NCBI GenBank assembly: GCA_031180825.1
Contig: JAPSLM010000010.1
Span: forward strand, 95,044-159,043
Direction of reading: 5' to 3'
Length of the DNA stretch: 64,000 nucleotides
Origin: Paenibacillus sp.
Lineage (GTDB): Bacteria > Bacillota > Bacilli > Paenibacillales > NBRC-103111
In this document: piece after piece, positions 14,861 through 25,060 of the stretch
Layout: each line of letters begins with the position of its first letter
Position numbering within the stretch: the stretch's first letter is position 1
Translations under genes and position numbers: made by a program
The notes under the pieces: generated by a model
The model's input: only the letters and a program-made list of their open reading frames with translations
What the model was told of the DNA's origin: nothing
The model's database searches: none

Positions 14861-17011
14861 ATGGAAGCCTATATAAACAACAGGAAGAAAGTGGTATCGA
14901 TTTCCAGAAACTATTTCTATTATAAATGGTTTTGGGTGTTTATTTCCATAGTTTTGTTGGCAGCCGGAATCGCCGGTGCCGGCTACTATCTTTCCGCTGC
15001 CGGAAAGTCTGCGCCCCGTGCCGTTCAAGGGGTTATGAACCTGGAGGGCTGGGGCCTGGAATCCCATGGAACGATCCGGCTGGACGGCGAATGGAAGATG
15101 TACTGGATGCGCCTGCTGACACCGGAAGAGCTGGCCACCCCTGGGCATGCCGCGGTGGAGCGGGCCACCCCGATTGCCCTTCCCGAGGTGTGGAATCGCG
15201 TTCTGGTGGACGGCTTGCAGCCTGGCGGATCGGGTCATGCGACCTTTCACTTGAAAGTAATGCTGGATGGCCCCGCCTCGGATCTGGGGCTGAAGCTTCC
15301 CTATATCCGGACGGCCTACAAGGCTTGGGTTAACGGCCAGCCGGTCGCAGGCAGCGGCACGGTCGGAGAAGACATCCTGACATCCAAGCCTCAATACACC
15401 CCCAATTTGATCCGGTTTCACCATACAGGCGGGCCGTTGGATATCGTTATTCAGGTTTCCAATTACCATCACCGGCTCGGGGGTATCTGGAAACCGGTCG
15501 AGCTGGGCTCATGGAGCGCGCTTGACGGCAAGCTCCGGAGAGAGCTTGCGATCGAGACGCTTGTGACAGGAAGCCTGCTGTCGATGGGCCTGTATCACAT
15601 CGGATTGATTGCACTCAGACGCAAAGAGAAGGGCTCGCTTTATTTCGGGCTTTTCTGCTTGTTGATCGGGATACGGGCCTTCTTTACGGGCGAAGGCGTG
15701 ATGTATTATTTTGTCCCCGAGGTGAATTGGCTCGAGGAGCTGCGCATCGAGTACGTATGTTTCTACATGGGCGTACCGGCCATGGTCATGTTTATGCACT
15801 CGCTCTACCCGCGGGAGGTGCGCCCCGGCATTGTCCGGCTTATTCTGGCGCTCGGGGCAGGGTTCTCGGCTGCGGCATTTTTGATTCCGCCTCCGTGGGT
15901 GACGTATACCACGCCGGTGTTCCAGCTCATTACGCTGCTCACCAGCGGTTACCTGCTGTTCAGTCTGGGCCGGGCCGTGCTTTACAAAAGAGACGGAGCC
16001 CTGTTTGCCGCGATCGGCGCGGGCGCTTACGTCGCCACCGTGATGCTGGACATTATGTACTACAACCAGTGGATCAAGCTGGGCGAGGTGTCGACGTACG
16101 GGCTGCTTGTCTGCGTGTTCATGACCTCGTTCATCCTGAGCGCCAAATCGGCCAAGGCTTATGTGGAAGTGGAGACGCTATCGCGGCAAATGCGCGAGAT
16201 GAATACCGGTCTGGAGCATAAAATACGCGAGCGGACCGCCGAGCTGGAACGCATCAACCGCAGTCTGGAGCGGATGAACGACGATTTGGCCCGGATGGAA
16301 ACGTCAAGGCGGCACCTGCTCAGCAATATCTCGCACGATCTGGGAACGCCGATGACGCTGATTCAAGGGTACGTGGAAGCGCTCATCGACGGCGTCGTTT
16401 CGCAGCCCGACCAGCAGCAAAAGTATTTAAAGCTCATCCATAACCGGATCACGGGCTTGAACCGGCTCATTGCCGATTTGTTTCAGCTTTCGAAGCTGGA
16501 GGCCAGACAGATGGATTTCGATATCCAGCCGGTAAGCACGGAAGACTTCATCCGTTATTTCGACGAACGTTACGAGCTGGAGCTGGCCGGCGCCGGGCTT
16601 AAGTTCGAGACCGTCGCCTACTCGCTGCGGCCGGAGGCCCACCGGCAGGCCGTCATCAAAATCGACATGGACCGGATCGATCAGGTGCTGACCAACGTCA
16701 TTTACAATGCGGTCAAGCATACGCCCCGCGGCGGACTGATCCAGCTTCATTTTATCGTGGACGAGCATTCGCTTGTCGTGCAGGTTCAGGATAACGGCTC
16801 GGGCATCGACCCGGAAGATTTGCCTTACATTTTCGACCGTTTTTACAAGAAAGACAAGTCCCGCAACACATCGGGCGGCGGCAGCGGCCTCGGACTGGCT
16901 ATCGCGAAGGAGATCATCGACTATCATGGGGGCCGGATCTGGGCGCAAAGCCGCGTCGGTCAAGGCGCCAGCATCGCTTTCATGCTGCCCCTTGTGAAAG
17001 GGGGTGAATAG
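14861..17011 (+). CDS. 7TMR-DISM sensor histidine kinase
   Basis: A 716-residue membrane kinase. After an N-terminal membrane segment (about 23-45) comes an extracytoplasmic jelly-roll/galactose-binding-like domain (55-225: LDGEWKMYWMRLLTPEEL ... YIRTAYKAWVNGQPVAGSG), then seven hydrophobic helices (about 228-420, 7TMR-DISM type), a coiled coil, a HisKA domain with NISHDLGTPMTLIQGYVEAL (His492) and an ATPase domain (NVIYNAVKH, DNGSGI, GGGSGLGLAI). DISM receptors are thought to sense carbohydrate ligands or cell-surface state. The H box reads HDLGTP rather than the common HELRTP. The start is uncertain: the ATG at 14861 has no clear ribosome-binding site, GTG 14891 has AGGAAG close by. Probably signals to the divergent regulator at 13988. 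Confidence 0.88.
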   Translation: MEAYINNRKKVVSISRNYFYYKWFWVFISIVLLAAGIAGAGYYLSAAGKSAPRAVQGVMNLEGWGLESHGTIRLDGEWKMYWMRLLTPEELATPGHAAVERATPIALPEVWNRVLVDGLQPGGSGHATFHLKVMLDGPASDLGLKLPYIRTAYKAWVNGQPVAGSGTVGEDILTSKPQYTPNLIRFHHTGGPLDIVIQVSNYHHRLGGIWKPVELGSWSALDGKLRRELAIETLVTGSLLSMGLYHIGLIALRRKEKGSLYFGLFCLLIGIRAFFTGEGVMYYFVPEVNWLEELRIEYVCFYMGVPAMVMFMHSLYPREVRPGIVRLILALGAGFSAAAFLIPPPWVTYTTPVFQLITLLTSGYLLFSLGRAVLYKRDGALFAAIGAGAYVATVMLDIMYYNQWIKLGEVSTYGLLVCVFMTSFILSAKSAKAYVEVETLSRQMREMNTGLEHKIRERTAELERINRSLERMNDDLARMETSRRHLLSNISHDLGTPMTLIQGYVEALIDGVVSQPDQQQKYLKLIHNRITGLNRLIADLFQLSKLEARQMDFDIQPVSTEDFIRYFDERYELELAGAGLKFETVAYSLRPEAHRQAVIKIDMDRIDQVLTNVIYNAVKHTPRGGLIQLHFIVDEHSLVVQVQDNGSGIDPEDLPYIFDRFYKKDKSRNTSGGGSGLGLAIAKEIIDYHGGRIWAQSRVGQGASIAFMLPLVKGGE

Positions 17012-17047
17012 GCGTTTGTGCGCCCCGGCGAGCCCCTGGCGTGACGC

Positions 17048-17935
17048 TTAATCGCCGGAGTCCGGGGGATGCAGCAGCGATCTGCGGTAATCGGTCGGCG
17101 AGAGCTGGTAATGCCGCTTGAACTGCTTCGAAAAATACAGCGGGTCCTGGAAGCCGACCGAAGACGCAATCTGCTCCACGGTCAACTCCGGACGCTCCCT
17201 TAGCAGATGGCGCGCTTTGTCGAGCCGGAGCCGCAACAGGAATGTCACGGGCGACAGCCCGGTCTGCCGCTTGAACAGCGTCGAGAGGTAGGCGCGGTTG
17301 TAGCCCAGCGACTCGGCCATCAGTTCGATCGTAATCGGCTCGGCATACTGCTTGGACAAATACTGCAGCGCCCGCTGCACCGTTTGCCCGGCGGCGGTCG
17401 CCTGCTCCGGCTCGTCCGCATGGAGGGGGCGAAGCGCTTCCGCGAACTCGGCGAACAGCAGGTGCAGACAGCCGTTCGCTTTCAGATTGGCGCCCGCGCC
17501 GCGGTGCTGAAACGCCAGCTGCACTTGGCGGAACAGGACGCCGAGCGGGCGCTTTCGTCCGGTATGTACGACCGGCTGCTGCGAGCTCAGCCCCGTATCC
17601 TGCAGCAAGCGTTCGGCGAGCGGCCCTTCAAAGGCGACCCACCGGTAGTGCCATGGATCATGCGTATCGGCCATGTAATTGACCAGCTTGCCCGGCTCGA
17701 TCAGGAAGCTGTCTCCAGCGCCGAGCTCATACGTTTGTCCTTGACAGACATAGGTGCCCTTGCCGGATAGCACATGATGCAGCAAATAGTAATCGACCAC
17801 CTTCGGTCCGGGCTTATGCCCCGGCTTCGTCTGGCTGTGGCCGGCGAACAGGACGGTCAAAGGGCTGTCTTCCGGCGCGGGATACGGGTTGGATACGACA
17901 AAATAGGTCTCGGGACGCTTAACGGGCTCAGACAT
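17048..17935 (-). CDS. AraC-family transcriptional regulator, likely of the gal genes
   Basis: A 295-residue regulator with an N-terminal cupin sugar-sensing domain (YLLHHVLSGKGTYVCQGQTYELGAGDSFLIEPGK) and a C-terminal pair of helix-turn-helix motifs (ITIELMAESLGYNRAYLSTLFKRQTGLSPVTFLLRLRLDKARHLL; VEQIASSVGFQDPLYFSKQFKRHYQLSPTDYRR). TAAAAGGAGGCGAG precedes the ATG. It is divergent from galK-galE-galT, the classical layout for a local activator, so control of galactose or galactoside use is inferred. The gene converges with the histidine kinase at 14861-17011, only 36 bases apart. Confidence 0.88.
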   Translation of the reverse strand: MSEPVKRPETYFVVSNPYPAPEDSPLTVLFAGHSQTKPGHKPGPKVVDYYLLHHVLSGKGTYVCQGQTYELGAGDSFLIEPGKLVNYMADTHDPWHYRWVAFEGPLAERLLQDTGLSSQQPVVHTGRKRPLGVLFRQVQLAFQHRGAGANLKANGCLHLLFAEFAEALRPLHADEPEQATAAGQTVQRALQYLSKQYAEPITIELMAESLGYNRAYLSTLFKRQTGLSPVTFLLRLRLDKARHLLRERPELTVEQIASSVGFQDPLYFSKQFKRHYQLSPTDYRRSLLHPPDSGD

Positions 17936-18087
17936 GGCGAGACTCGCCTCCTTTTAGGGCTTCGCCCGGATAGGTTCAGTATAGCACAACAGAAGGGCGA
18001 TATCTTTTTAGAATCTAACATTTTTCCATGCCGCTCTGACATCGTTCCATAGAGAAAACCCGGTGTCCGGGCTATACTTGAGGCAAA

Positions 18088-18109
18088 GCCAACTACAGAA
18101 AGTTGTTAT
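18088..18109. promoter_or_regulatory. Small dyad upstream of galK, possible operator
   Basis: CAACT and AGTTG flank ACAGAA about 45-60 bases before the galK ATG, in the control region shared with the AraC regulator. Position suggests an operator or a promoter-proximal hairpin; five-base arms are too short to be sure. Confidence 0.35.
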
Positions 18110-18150
18110 AAAGAACATGTCTTTTTAAATCCATATCGAGGTGAACCGTC

Positions 18151-19332
18151 ATGACGGAAGTCAAAGCATTGCTGGAGCAGTTTGTCGAGCTGTACGGAGG
18201 AAATAGCTCCAATCCTATCCGGGCGTTTCATGCGCCAGGGCGCGTCAATCTGATCGGGGAGCATACCGATTACAACGGAGGCTACGTTTTTCCGGCCGCT
18301 CTTACGTTCGGCACGGCGATGCTGATCCGGAAGCGGGAGGACGATCAGGTGGGCTTCGCTTCCACCAACTTCCCGCTGCGCAAACATATATCCATTCAGC
18401 AGATCGAATGTTGCGCCGAGGACGATTGGATCAATTACCCGAAGGGCATCATCCGCGAACTGCAAAAGCGGGGACTATCCGTCGGCGGTTACGATATTTT
18501 GTACAGCGGGGCGATTCCGAACGGCTCCGGCCTTTCCTCTTCGGCTTCTATTGAAGTGGTGACGGCTTACGGTTTGCTCACGATGGAAGGGCAGCCGACG
18601 GACAAGGCGGAGATTGCGCTGCTGTCGCAAAAAGCCGAGAACGAGTTCATCGGCGTACAATGCGGGATCATGGATCAATTTGCGGTAGCGATGGGCAAGA
18701 AGGAGCATGCGATTCTGCTCATGTGCGATACGCTTGAATACAAGCATGTGCCGTTCGCAAGCGGCGAATACAAGCTGGTGATCGGCAATACGAACAAAAA
18801 GCGCGGACTTGTCGATTCGGCCTACAACGAGCGTCGTTCGCAGTGCGAGCAGGCGGTGAAGGATTTGGCCTCTGAATATCCCGGCCTGACGCTGCTCGGC
18901 CAGTTGTCGCTGGAGCAGTACCGGAACGCGGAGCATCTGATTAAGGACGAAACGGTACGGAAGCGGGCGCAGCACGTCGTCGAAGAGATCGACCGGGTAC
19001 TGCAGTCCATCGAGGTGCTCGAACGGGGGGACTTGGCGGCGTTCGGCCGGCTGATGATCGGTTCGCACAACTCGCTGCGCGACTTGTATGAGGTAACCGG
19101 CGTCGAGCTGGATACAATGGTCGAAGCGGCGCTCGCCGTCCCCGGCGTGCTAGGCTCCCGGATGACGGGCGCAGGTTTCGGGGGCTGCACGGTATCGTTG
19201 GTGCATCAGGACAGCGTCGAGCGGTTTGTCGGAGAAGTGGGCCGCGTGTATAAGGAGAAGACCGGCTTGACTGCGGAATTCTATGTGTGCGACATTGGGA
19301 ATGGCGTGCAGGAGCTGCAGCTTCAGGCATGA
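18151..19332 (+). CDS. galK: Galactokinase
   Basis: A 393-residue GHMP-family kinase that phosphorylates alpha-D-galactose to galactose 1-phosphate with ATP, the entry step of the Leloir pathway. Signatures in order: galactokinase motif [19 protein letters not shown] (31-49), the phosphate-binding [14 protein letters not shown] (about 125-138) and [12 protein letters not shown] near 350. Length equals the usual 385-395. AGGTGAAC precedes the ATG. First gene of the operon galK-galE-galT. Confidence 0.97.
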   Translation: MTEVKALLEQFVELYGGNSSNPIRAFHAPGRVNLIGEHTDYNGGYVFPAALTFGTAMLIRKREDDQVGFASTNFPLRKHISIQQIECCAEDDWINYPKGIIRELQKRGLSVGGYDILYSGAIPNGSGLSSSASIEVVTAYGLLTMEGQPTDKAEIALLSQKAENEFIGVQCGIMDQFAVAMGKKEHAILLMCDTLEYKHVPFASGEYKLVIGNTNKKRGLVDSAYNERRSQCEQAVKDLASEYPGLTLLGQLSLEQYRNAEHLIKDETVRKRAQHVVEEIDRVLQSIEVLERGDLAAFGRLMIGSHNSLRDLYEVTGVELDTMVEAALAVPGVLGSRMTGAGFGGCTVSLVHQDSVERFVGEVGRVYKEKTGLTAEFYVCDIGNGVQELQLQA

Positions 19333-19396
19333 CCGTCCGCGATGGGCGGGCGGAACCCATATTCATATTCGGATATACGGAAGGAGAGGCTGGACT

Positions 19397-20383
19397 ATGG
19401 CCATTATGGTAACCGGAGGCGCGGGCTATATCGGCTCGCATACGGTAGCCGAGCTGCTGGCAAAAGGCGAAGAGGTGGTTGTCGTCGACAACTTGCAGCA
19501 GGGACACCGGGAAGCGGTGCTCGGCGGCAAGCTGTACGTCGGAGACATTCGCGATGCGGACTTTTTAGACAAGGTATTCCGCGAAAACAACATCGACGCC
19601 GTCATTCATTTCGCGGCGAATTCGCTCGTCGGAGAAAGCATGCAGCTGCCAGGCAAATATTATCATAACAACGTTTACGGCACGCTTTGCCTGCTGGAGA
19701 AAATGAACGAATACGGCGTGAAAAAAATCGTGTTCTCGTCAACGGCGGCGACGTACGGCGAGCCGGAAAACGTTCCGATTCTGGAAACGGACCGGACGCT
19801 GCCGACGAACGCTTACGGCGAAACGAAGCTCGCCATGGAAAAGATGATGCGCTGGTTCGATACCGCGCACGGCATCAAATACGTCTCGCTGCGCTATTTT
19901 AACGCGGCGGGTGCGCACGAAAGCGGCCGGATCGGCGAAGACCATTCGCCGGAGACCCATCTGGTGCCGATCATTCTGCAGGTGGCGCTTGGCAAGCGCG
20001 AACATATCTCGATTTTCGGAGAAGACTATGCGACGCCGGACGGCACATGCATTCGCGACTACATTCATGTAACCGATCTGGCGGACGCCCACATTCTTGC
20101 AGTGGAAAAGCTTCGCGCCGGCGGGGAAAGCGGTGTGTACAATCTCGGCAACGGCAAAGGCTTCTCCGTCAAAGAAGTGATCGAGATTGCCCGCGAAGTG
20201 ACGGGACATGCGATTCCGGCGGTTGTCGAAGCCCGCAGAGCCGGTGACCCGGCGGTGCTTGTCGCTTCCTCGGAGCGCGGCAGGACGGAGCTCGGCTGGC
20301 AGCCGAAGCGGGCCAGCCTGCAGCAAATCATCGCTTCCGCCTGGGCTTGGCATCAAGCGAATCCGGACGGCTACGGCAAATAA
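19397..20383 (+). CDS. galE: UDP-glucose 4-epimerase
   Basis: A 328-residue short-chain dehydrogenase-type enzyme interconverting UDP-galactose and UDP-glucose with bound NAD. It opens with the dinucleotide-binding motif [12 protein letters not shown] and has the catalytic serine/threonine region [10 protein letters not shown] and the YxxxK motif [12 protein letters not shown]. Start ATG 19397 follows GGAAGGAGAGG; the frame from 19283 is an artefact overlapping galK. It lies 64 bases after galK and 57 before galT. Confidence 0.97.
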   Translation: MAIMVTGGAGYIGSHTVAELLAKGEEVVVVDNLQQGHREAVLGGKLYVGDIRDADFLDKVFRENNIDAVIHFAANSLVGESMQLPGKYYHNNVYGTLCLLEKMNEYGVKKIVFSSTAATYGEPENVPILETDRTLPTNAYGETKLAMEKMMRWFDTAHGIKYVSLRYFNAAGAHESGRIGEDHSPETHLVPIILQVALGKREHISIFGEDYATPDGTCIRDYIHVTDLADAHILAVEKLRAGGESGVYNLGNGKGFSVKEVIEIAREVTGHAIPAVVEARRAGDPAVLVASSERGRTELGWQPKRASLQQIIASAWAWHQANPDGYGK

Positions 20384-20440
20384 ATGAACGGGTGTAGGCG
20401 TTCGGGCCGAAGGCCGGCCGATCCGAAGGAGTGGAGAACA

Positions 20441-22033
20441 ATGGAACAAAGACAGAAGGACACGCAATTCGGCTCCCCCGACCGGAAGGCGGCCTGCGGG
20501 GTCGAACGTCTGCTTCAGTTCGGTTTGAAGCGCGGACTGCTGGAGCCGCTCGATGTCTATGCGGCCCGCAACGGGCTGCTCGATCTGCTGTGTATCGGCG
20601 AGCCGTACGAGGGCGAGCTGACCGAGCCGGTGGCGGACAGCGCGGTGGAGCTGCTGGAGCCGCTGCTCGATTACGCGGCCGAGTCCGGCCTGCTTGAAGA
20701 GAACAACACGACACTGCGCGATCTGCTGGATGCCCGTTTGATGGGGCAGCTTATGCCTCGGTCATCCGAGCTCGTCCACCGGTTCTGGAAGACTGCGAAG
20801 TCGGCCGGTATCGAAGCGGCGACGGACGCTTTCTACAAGCTGTGCATCGATTCGAACTATATCCGGATGGACCGGATCGGCAAAAACATGTATTGGCTTG
20901 CGCCGACGGAATTCGGCGATTTGGAAATTACCGTAAACCTGTCGAAGCCGGAGAAGGACCCGAAGGAAATCGCGATGCTCCGAAACGCGCCGCAGAGCCA
21001 TTATCCCAAGTGTCTGCTCTGCATCGACAACGTGGGCTACGCCGGCAGGCTCAATCACCCCGCACGGCAGAACCTGCGAGTCATACCGGTTGAGCTGGCA
21101 GGGGAAACGTGGTGCTTCCAATATTCGCCTTACGTATATTATAACGAGCACAGCATCATTTTCGACCGGGAGCATCGGCCGATGAAGACGTCGAAGGACA
21201 CGTTCGAGCGCCTGCTCGATTTCGTGGATCGCTTCCCTCATTATTTCGTCGGCTCGAATGCCGACCTGCCGATCGTCGGCGGTTCGATCCTGAACCACGA
21301 TCATTTTCAAGGCGGACGGCACAAGTTTCCGATGGAAAAGGCGGGCGTCGAAGAAAGCTTCATCCATCCGGATTATCCCGGAATGAAGATCGGCATCGTC
21401 AAATGGCCGATGTCGGTCATCCGGCTCTCCACCCATAACCGCGGTCAGCTGTTGGAGCTCGCCACGGCGACTCTGGAGGCGTGGAAGACTTACAGCGACC
21501 CGGCGCAAGACATCTTCGCGTTTACCGAGCAGGCGGGCGTCAAGGTGCCGCACAACACGATTACTCCTATTGCGCGCAACAATGCGAGCGGGGAGTACGA
21601 GCTTGATCTGGTGCTGCGCAACAACCGGACCAGCGAGGAGCATCCCGACGGCATTTTTCATCCGCACAAGGAGCTTCACCACATCAAGAAAGAAAATATC
21701 GGCCTGATCGAGGTGATGGGGCTTGCCGTGCTGCCCGGACGACTCAAGGACGAGCTGGAGCTGGCTGCCGGGCTGCTGACCGGGAAAGAAAGGCTGGACG
21801 GGAAGATGACGAGCGACCCGTCGCATCCGCTGCACAAGCACGCCGTATGGCTGGAGGAGCTTGTCGGCCGTTACGGTACGGCGATGCCGCAAGAGGACGC
21901 GAGGCAGGCGCTGCAAACGGAGACGGGCCGCAAGTTCGCGGACGTGCTGCGCGACGCGGGCGTATACAAGCGCAACGAGCAGGGAATGGAGCGGTTCCGG
22001 GCGTTTTTGCGGCACCTCGGCGTGCGGGCCTAA
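20441..22033 (+). CDS. galT: UDP-glucose--hexose-1-phosphate uridylyltransferase (type 2)
   Basis: A 530-residue enzyme of the Gram-positive GalT family 2, which swaps UMP between UDP-glucose and galactose 1-phosphate. The catalytic region reads ILNHDHFQGGRHKFPM, containing HxHxQ. Length fits the type-2 form (about 490-530) and not the 350-residue type 1. Start ATG 20441 is preceded by GAAGGAGTGGAG; the ATG at 20384 directly after galE's stop has no site of its own. It is followed by the hairpin at 22073-22121. Confidence 0.95.
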   Translation: MEQRQKDTQFGSPDRKAACGVERLLQFGLKRGLLEPLDVYAARNGLLDLLCIGEPYEGELTEPVADSAVELLEPLLDYAAESGLLEENNTTLRDLLDARLMGQLMPRSSELVHRFWKTAKSAGIEAATDAFYKLCIDSNYIRMDRIGKNMYWLAPTEFGDLEITVNLSKPEKDPKEIAMLRNAPQSHYPKCLLCIDNVGYAGRLNHPARQNLRVIPVELAGETWCFQYSPYVYYNEHSIIFDREHRPMKTSKDTFERLLDFVDRFPHYFVGSNADLPIVGGSILNHDHFQGGRHKFPMEKAGVEESFIHPDYPGMKIGIVKWPMSVIRLSTHNRGQLLELATATLEAWKTYSDPAQDIFAFTEQAGVKVPHNTITPIARNNASGEYELDLVLRNNRTSEEHPDGIFHPHKELHHIKKENIGLIEVMGLAVLPGRLKDELELAAGLLTGKERLDGKMTSDPSHPLHKHAVWLEELVGRYGTAMPQEDARQALQTETGRKFADVLRDAGVYKRNEQGMERFRAFLRHLGVRA

Positions 22034-22072
22034 ACGACAGGAACGGAAACGGTCCGTCCTAAAGAAATTGAA

Positions 22073-22121
22073 AAGACCCCCATCCGGGAGACCGTATAGA
22101 CGGACGCCGAATGGGGGTCTT
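22073..22121. terminator. Bidirectional terminator between galT and the hybrid kinase
   Basis: AAGACCCCCAT (22073-22083) pairs exactly with ATGGGGGTCTT (22111-22121). On the minus strand the stem runs into TTTTCAATTTC, so it should end the hybrid kinase transcript well; on the plus strand the T tract is poor. Confidence 0.8.
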
Positions 22122-22144
22122 GCCGTTTCATCGGGGAATGGGCT

Positions 22145-25060
22145 CTAATCCGACCCGGAGCTTTCGGCCCCGGAAGGACGGCGCGTTTTCGGTTCGATCT
22201 CGATCAGATCGGACTTTCGGGTGATTTCTTCGACCTCGATGCCGTTTTTGGCGAGCGTGTTGGTCAAGAAATTTTCGTCCTGCGCCGGGAAAATGTACGC
22301 CGGATGCCGGTCGGTATTGCTGAGCAAATGCTCGGCCGCTTGCAGCAGCTTATCCATCGAGAACGGCTTGCGCAAAAATTTCTCGATATCCTTTTCATGG
22401 TAATCCTGCGGCGGCTCCAGAGCCGTGGATACGATAACCGGGGTCCTGTAAAACCTCGGATGACGGTACAGCTCGGCGATGAAATCCCAGCCGTTTTTCG
22501 TTCCCTCCAAATGAATGTCCACGATACACAGCCGCGGGCCGCCCTCTTCGATCCGATGCAGGGCGAGAATGCCTTCCTCGGCCGATCGCACATGCATGGT
22601 CGGTATCTGCAGCTTGGCGAGCGCCACTTGGATCAGCTTCGCCAAATTATCGTCATCCTCCAGAATCATGATGCTGTCGTCTGCCGTTCCGACCCGGTAA
22701 GCTTGAAGCGTCACGATAAAAGTCGTGCCCGCGCCCATCTCCGAATCGAAGGCAATCGACCCTTCGTGGCCTTCGACGATTTCCCGCACGATGGACAGCC
22801 CGAGGCCTGTACCGCCGATCTGCCTGCGGTCGGAATTATCGACGCGGTAAAATTTGGAGAACAGCTTATCCTTGGCTTCCTCCGGGATGCCAAGCCCGTA
22901 ATCCTGGACCAGAAATTGTACGGCTTGGCCTTCCTGCCGAAGCGTCAGATCGACGCGGTCCGCCTGAGGCGAATATTTGATCGCGTTGCTGAGCAGATTG
23001 TGCGCCACCTGCTTCAACCGGTCCGCGTCGCCGCGGATCCACACTTCGTGCTCCGGCAGCTGCAGCGAGATGTCGTGGCTTTGCTTGCCCCGCCACTGCT
23101 CGACCACTTCCTGCAGCAATCCTCCCAGCTCCACCGGGGCAAAATGATAAATTTGCTTGCCGGATTCCATTCGCTGCAGATCCAAAAAGTCGTTGATCAG
23201 AGTCGAAAGCCGGGTCGCCTCTTTATAGACGGTTTGCAAATAGCGCTGCTGCTTCTCCGGCGTCAGCTGGCGGTTAAGCAAGATCTCGATAAAACCGAGA
23301 ACGCTAGCAAGCGGCGTCCGCAGCTCGTGCGAGACGATGCTGATAAATTCGTTTTTCATCTCGTCGACTTTCTCTTCCTCGGTCCGGTCGCGGAACACGA
23401 ACAGGAAGCCGAGCTCTTCGCCGTGACGTTCGACCATCATTCGGATGGCATACAGCTCGACATATCTTTGCTGCTCATCCCCGTCGTTGAAGGAGAAACG
23501 CTCCGTCAGCGTATTCAAGTCGCCGCGCAGCAGACCGCGAATCGATTGGGAAACGCGGGCAAAGCTCGGCGAGCTGTCGAGCAGTTCCCGGCTGATATCG
23601 GCGATCGATTCGCCGATGCGGCCGCTCAGCCGGAGAAAATCGTTCATGCGATGATTGAAAAACATCAGCTTCCCCGAAGCGTCGCACATCATCATGCCCT
23701 CATGTGTCGATTCGAGAATATTGTTGATCAAGTCCCGCTGCTCCTCCATCGCCGCCTTTTCCTGTTGAAGCTGCTCGTAGAGCGTTTCCAGCCGAGCGGC
23801 TTGGCGGCGCCGCTCCTCATTCATTTGCTGTGCCAGGAAAGCAAGCCCGAACTGGTGGATGAGCCCTTTGGCCAGCCGCGTTTTTTGCTCGTCCGGCGAG
23901 TTCAGATAGCCGGTCAGCAGCAGGAACCCGATCGCTTCATGCTCATCGTTGAACAGCGGGTAATAGCGGTCTATCGCGTGGGTGATGCCTTGATGGAACC
24001 CGCTTTCCTGCACGGTAGCTTGACGTACGCACTCCAGCGGCGTTTTCTCCTTCAGGACGCGCCTTGCCATGCCGAACAGCTCGCTTTCCAGCATCGTCGG
24101 AAGGATCGACGGGTAGCCGATGGAATAGGCGACCTGATAAGATGTGTCCGCCCCGTCACCGTCCGACGTTTTCAGGACAAGCAGCGCCGCGTCGAGCTGC
24201 AGCGATTCCAGCAGCGCCGGGAGAGAAGAGTTCAAAAAGTCGGCCATGTCCGTCGAGCCGGTCAGCTTTTCCTGATAACTGCTGATGGCTTCCAATTCCA
24301 GCTCGCGCTGCGACAGCTTCTCCAGCGTCGCTTCCTGCTCCTCCTGCTGGGCAATAATCTCTTCGTTCTGCACCTCCAGGCTCTCCGCCATGTGCCGGTA
24401 CGTTTCCTCGCTTTTGCGCAGCTTGGCTTCCGCCCGATTGGCCCGGTTGAAGATGAAGAACGAGAACAGGCCGACGATAATGGCGATGCCGCCTCCGATG
24501 AACACGATGACCCGCGCCCGTTTCTCCGCGGTTTGGGCCGATGTATACGCTTCCGCTGCAATAAGCTCGATCTCGGCGGTCAGCTTCGCGTGGATTTGGC
24601 GAAAGCGGTCCATCTGGTTTTTGTCCATGGACACCCGTTTGATGGCGTCGGACAGCTTCCCGGTCTGGATCAGCTCGATTTGACTGGCATAATGTTCCTG
24701 CAGCCGCTGAATTTGCGGGAGGGCATCGCCTTCCATGACGCTGCGCAGGCCGGGGTATTTTTTTTGAAACTTAGCCATGGCGAGCAAATCGTCCTGCAAT
24801 TGGGCTTTGCCGTAATCGTAGGGCTCGAGGTATTTCTCATCTTGCGTCACTTCGTAGCCCCACAGCCCGGATTCCATATTCATCAGGTCGATCAGTAAGC
24901 TTTCCGCCAGGTTATTTAACGGAATGACTTCGTTCACGACGCTGTTCAATTCCTTCTCCGTACTGGAGGACGCGATAAAGCTGGAGACGCTGATCACCAC
25001 GAGCAGGAAAACGACGACGATCACATATCCCAGGGAAATTTTCGATCGTGAAATGTTCAT
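22145..25060 (-). CDS. Hybrid sensor histidine kinase (CHASE3-GAF-PAS-HisKA-ATPase-REC)
   Basis: A 971-residue membrane kinase. Order: N-terminal helix (8-30), an extracytoplasmic CHASE3-like domain (31-185), a second helix (about 186-208), a coiled coil, a GAF-like region (about 255-415), a PAS domain (about 445-560), HisKA with SIVSHELRTPLASVLGF (His578), an ATPase domain (NLLSNAIKYS, GTGLGLSI) and a C-terminal receiver with Asp848 in CIVDIHLEG. The last 60 residues are an extra tail ending RRPSGAESSGSD. Hybrid kinases pass phosphate His-to-Asp and usually need a phosphotransfer partner; none lies nearby. It stands alone with a clear terminator downstream. Confidence 0.88.
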   Translation of the reverse strand: MNISRSKISLGYVIVVVFLLVVISVSSFIASSSTEKELNSVVNEVIPLNNLAESLLIDLMNMESGLWGYEVTQDEKYLEPYDYGKAQLQDDLLAMAKFQKKYPGLRSVMEGDALPQIQRLQEHYASQIELIQTGKLSDAIKRVSMDKNQMDRFRQIHAKLTAEIELIAAEAYTSAQTAEKRARVIVFIGGGIAIIVGLFSFFIFNRANRAEAKLRKSEETYRHMAESLEVQNEEIIAQQEEQEATLEKLSQRELELEAISSYQEKLTGSTDMADFLNSSLPALLESLQLDAALLVLKTSDGDGADTSYQVAYSIGYPSILPTMLESELFGMARRVLKEKTPLECVRQATVQESGFHQGITHAIDRYYPLFNDEHEAIGFLLLTGYLNSPDEQKTRLAKGLIHQFGLAFLAQQMNEERRRQAARLETLYEQLQQEKAAMEEQRDLINNILESTHEGMMMCDASGKLMFFNHRMNDFLRLSGRIGESIADISRELLDSSPSFARVSQSIRGLLRGDLNTLTERFSFNDGDEQQRYVELYAIRMMVERHGEELGFLFVFRDRTEEEKVDEMKNEFISIVSHELRTPLASVLGFIEILLNRQLTPEKQQRYLQTVYKEATRLSTLINDFLDLQRMESGKQIYHFAPVELGGLLQEVVEQWRGKQSHDISLQLPEHEVWIRGDADRLKQVAHNLLSNAIKYSPQADRVDLTLRQEGQAVQFLVQDYGLGIPEEAKDKLFSKFYRVDNSDRRQIGGTGLGLSIVREIVEGHEGSIAFDSEMGAGTTFIVTLQAYRVGTADDSIMILEDDDNLAKLIQVALAKLQIPTMHVRSAEEGILALHRIEEGGPRLCIVDIHLEGTKNGWDFIAELYRHPRFYRTPVIVSTALEPPQDYHEKDIEKFLRKPFSMDKLLQAAEHLLSNTDRHPAYIFPAQDENFLTNTLAKNGIEVEEITRKSDLIEIEPKTRRPSGAESSGSD

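Noticed and set aside
22304..24898. Very long plus-strand open frame (864 codons) opposite the hybrid kinase
   Set aside because: It is a GC-rich antisense shadow: the minus-strand frame has a full set of kinase and receiver motifs, while this one has none and no ribosome-binding site.
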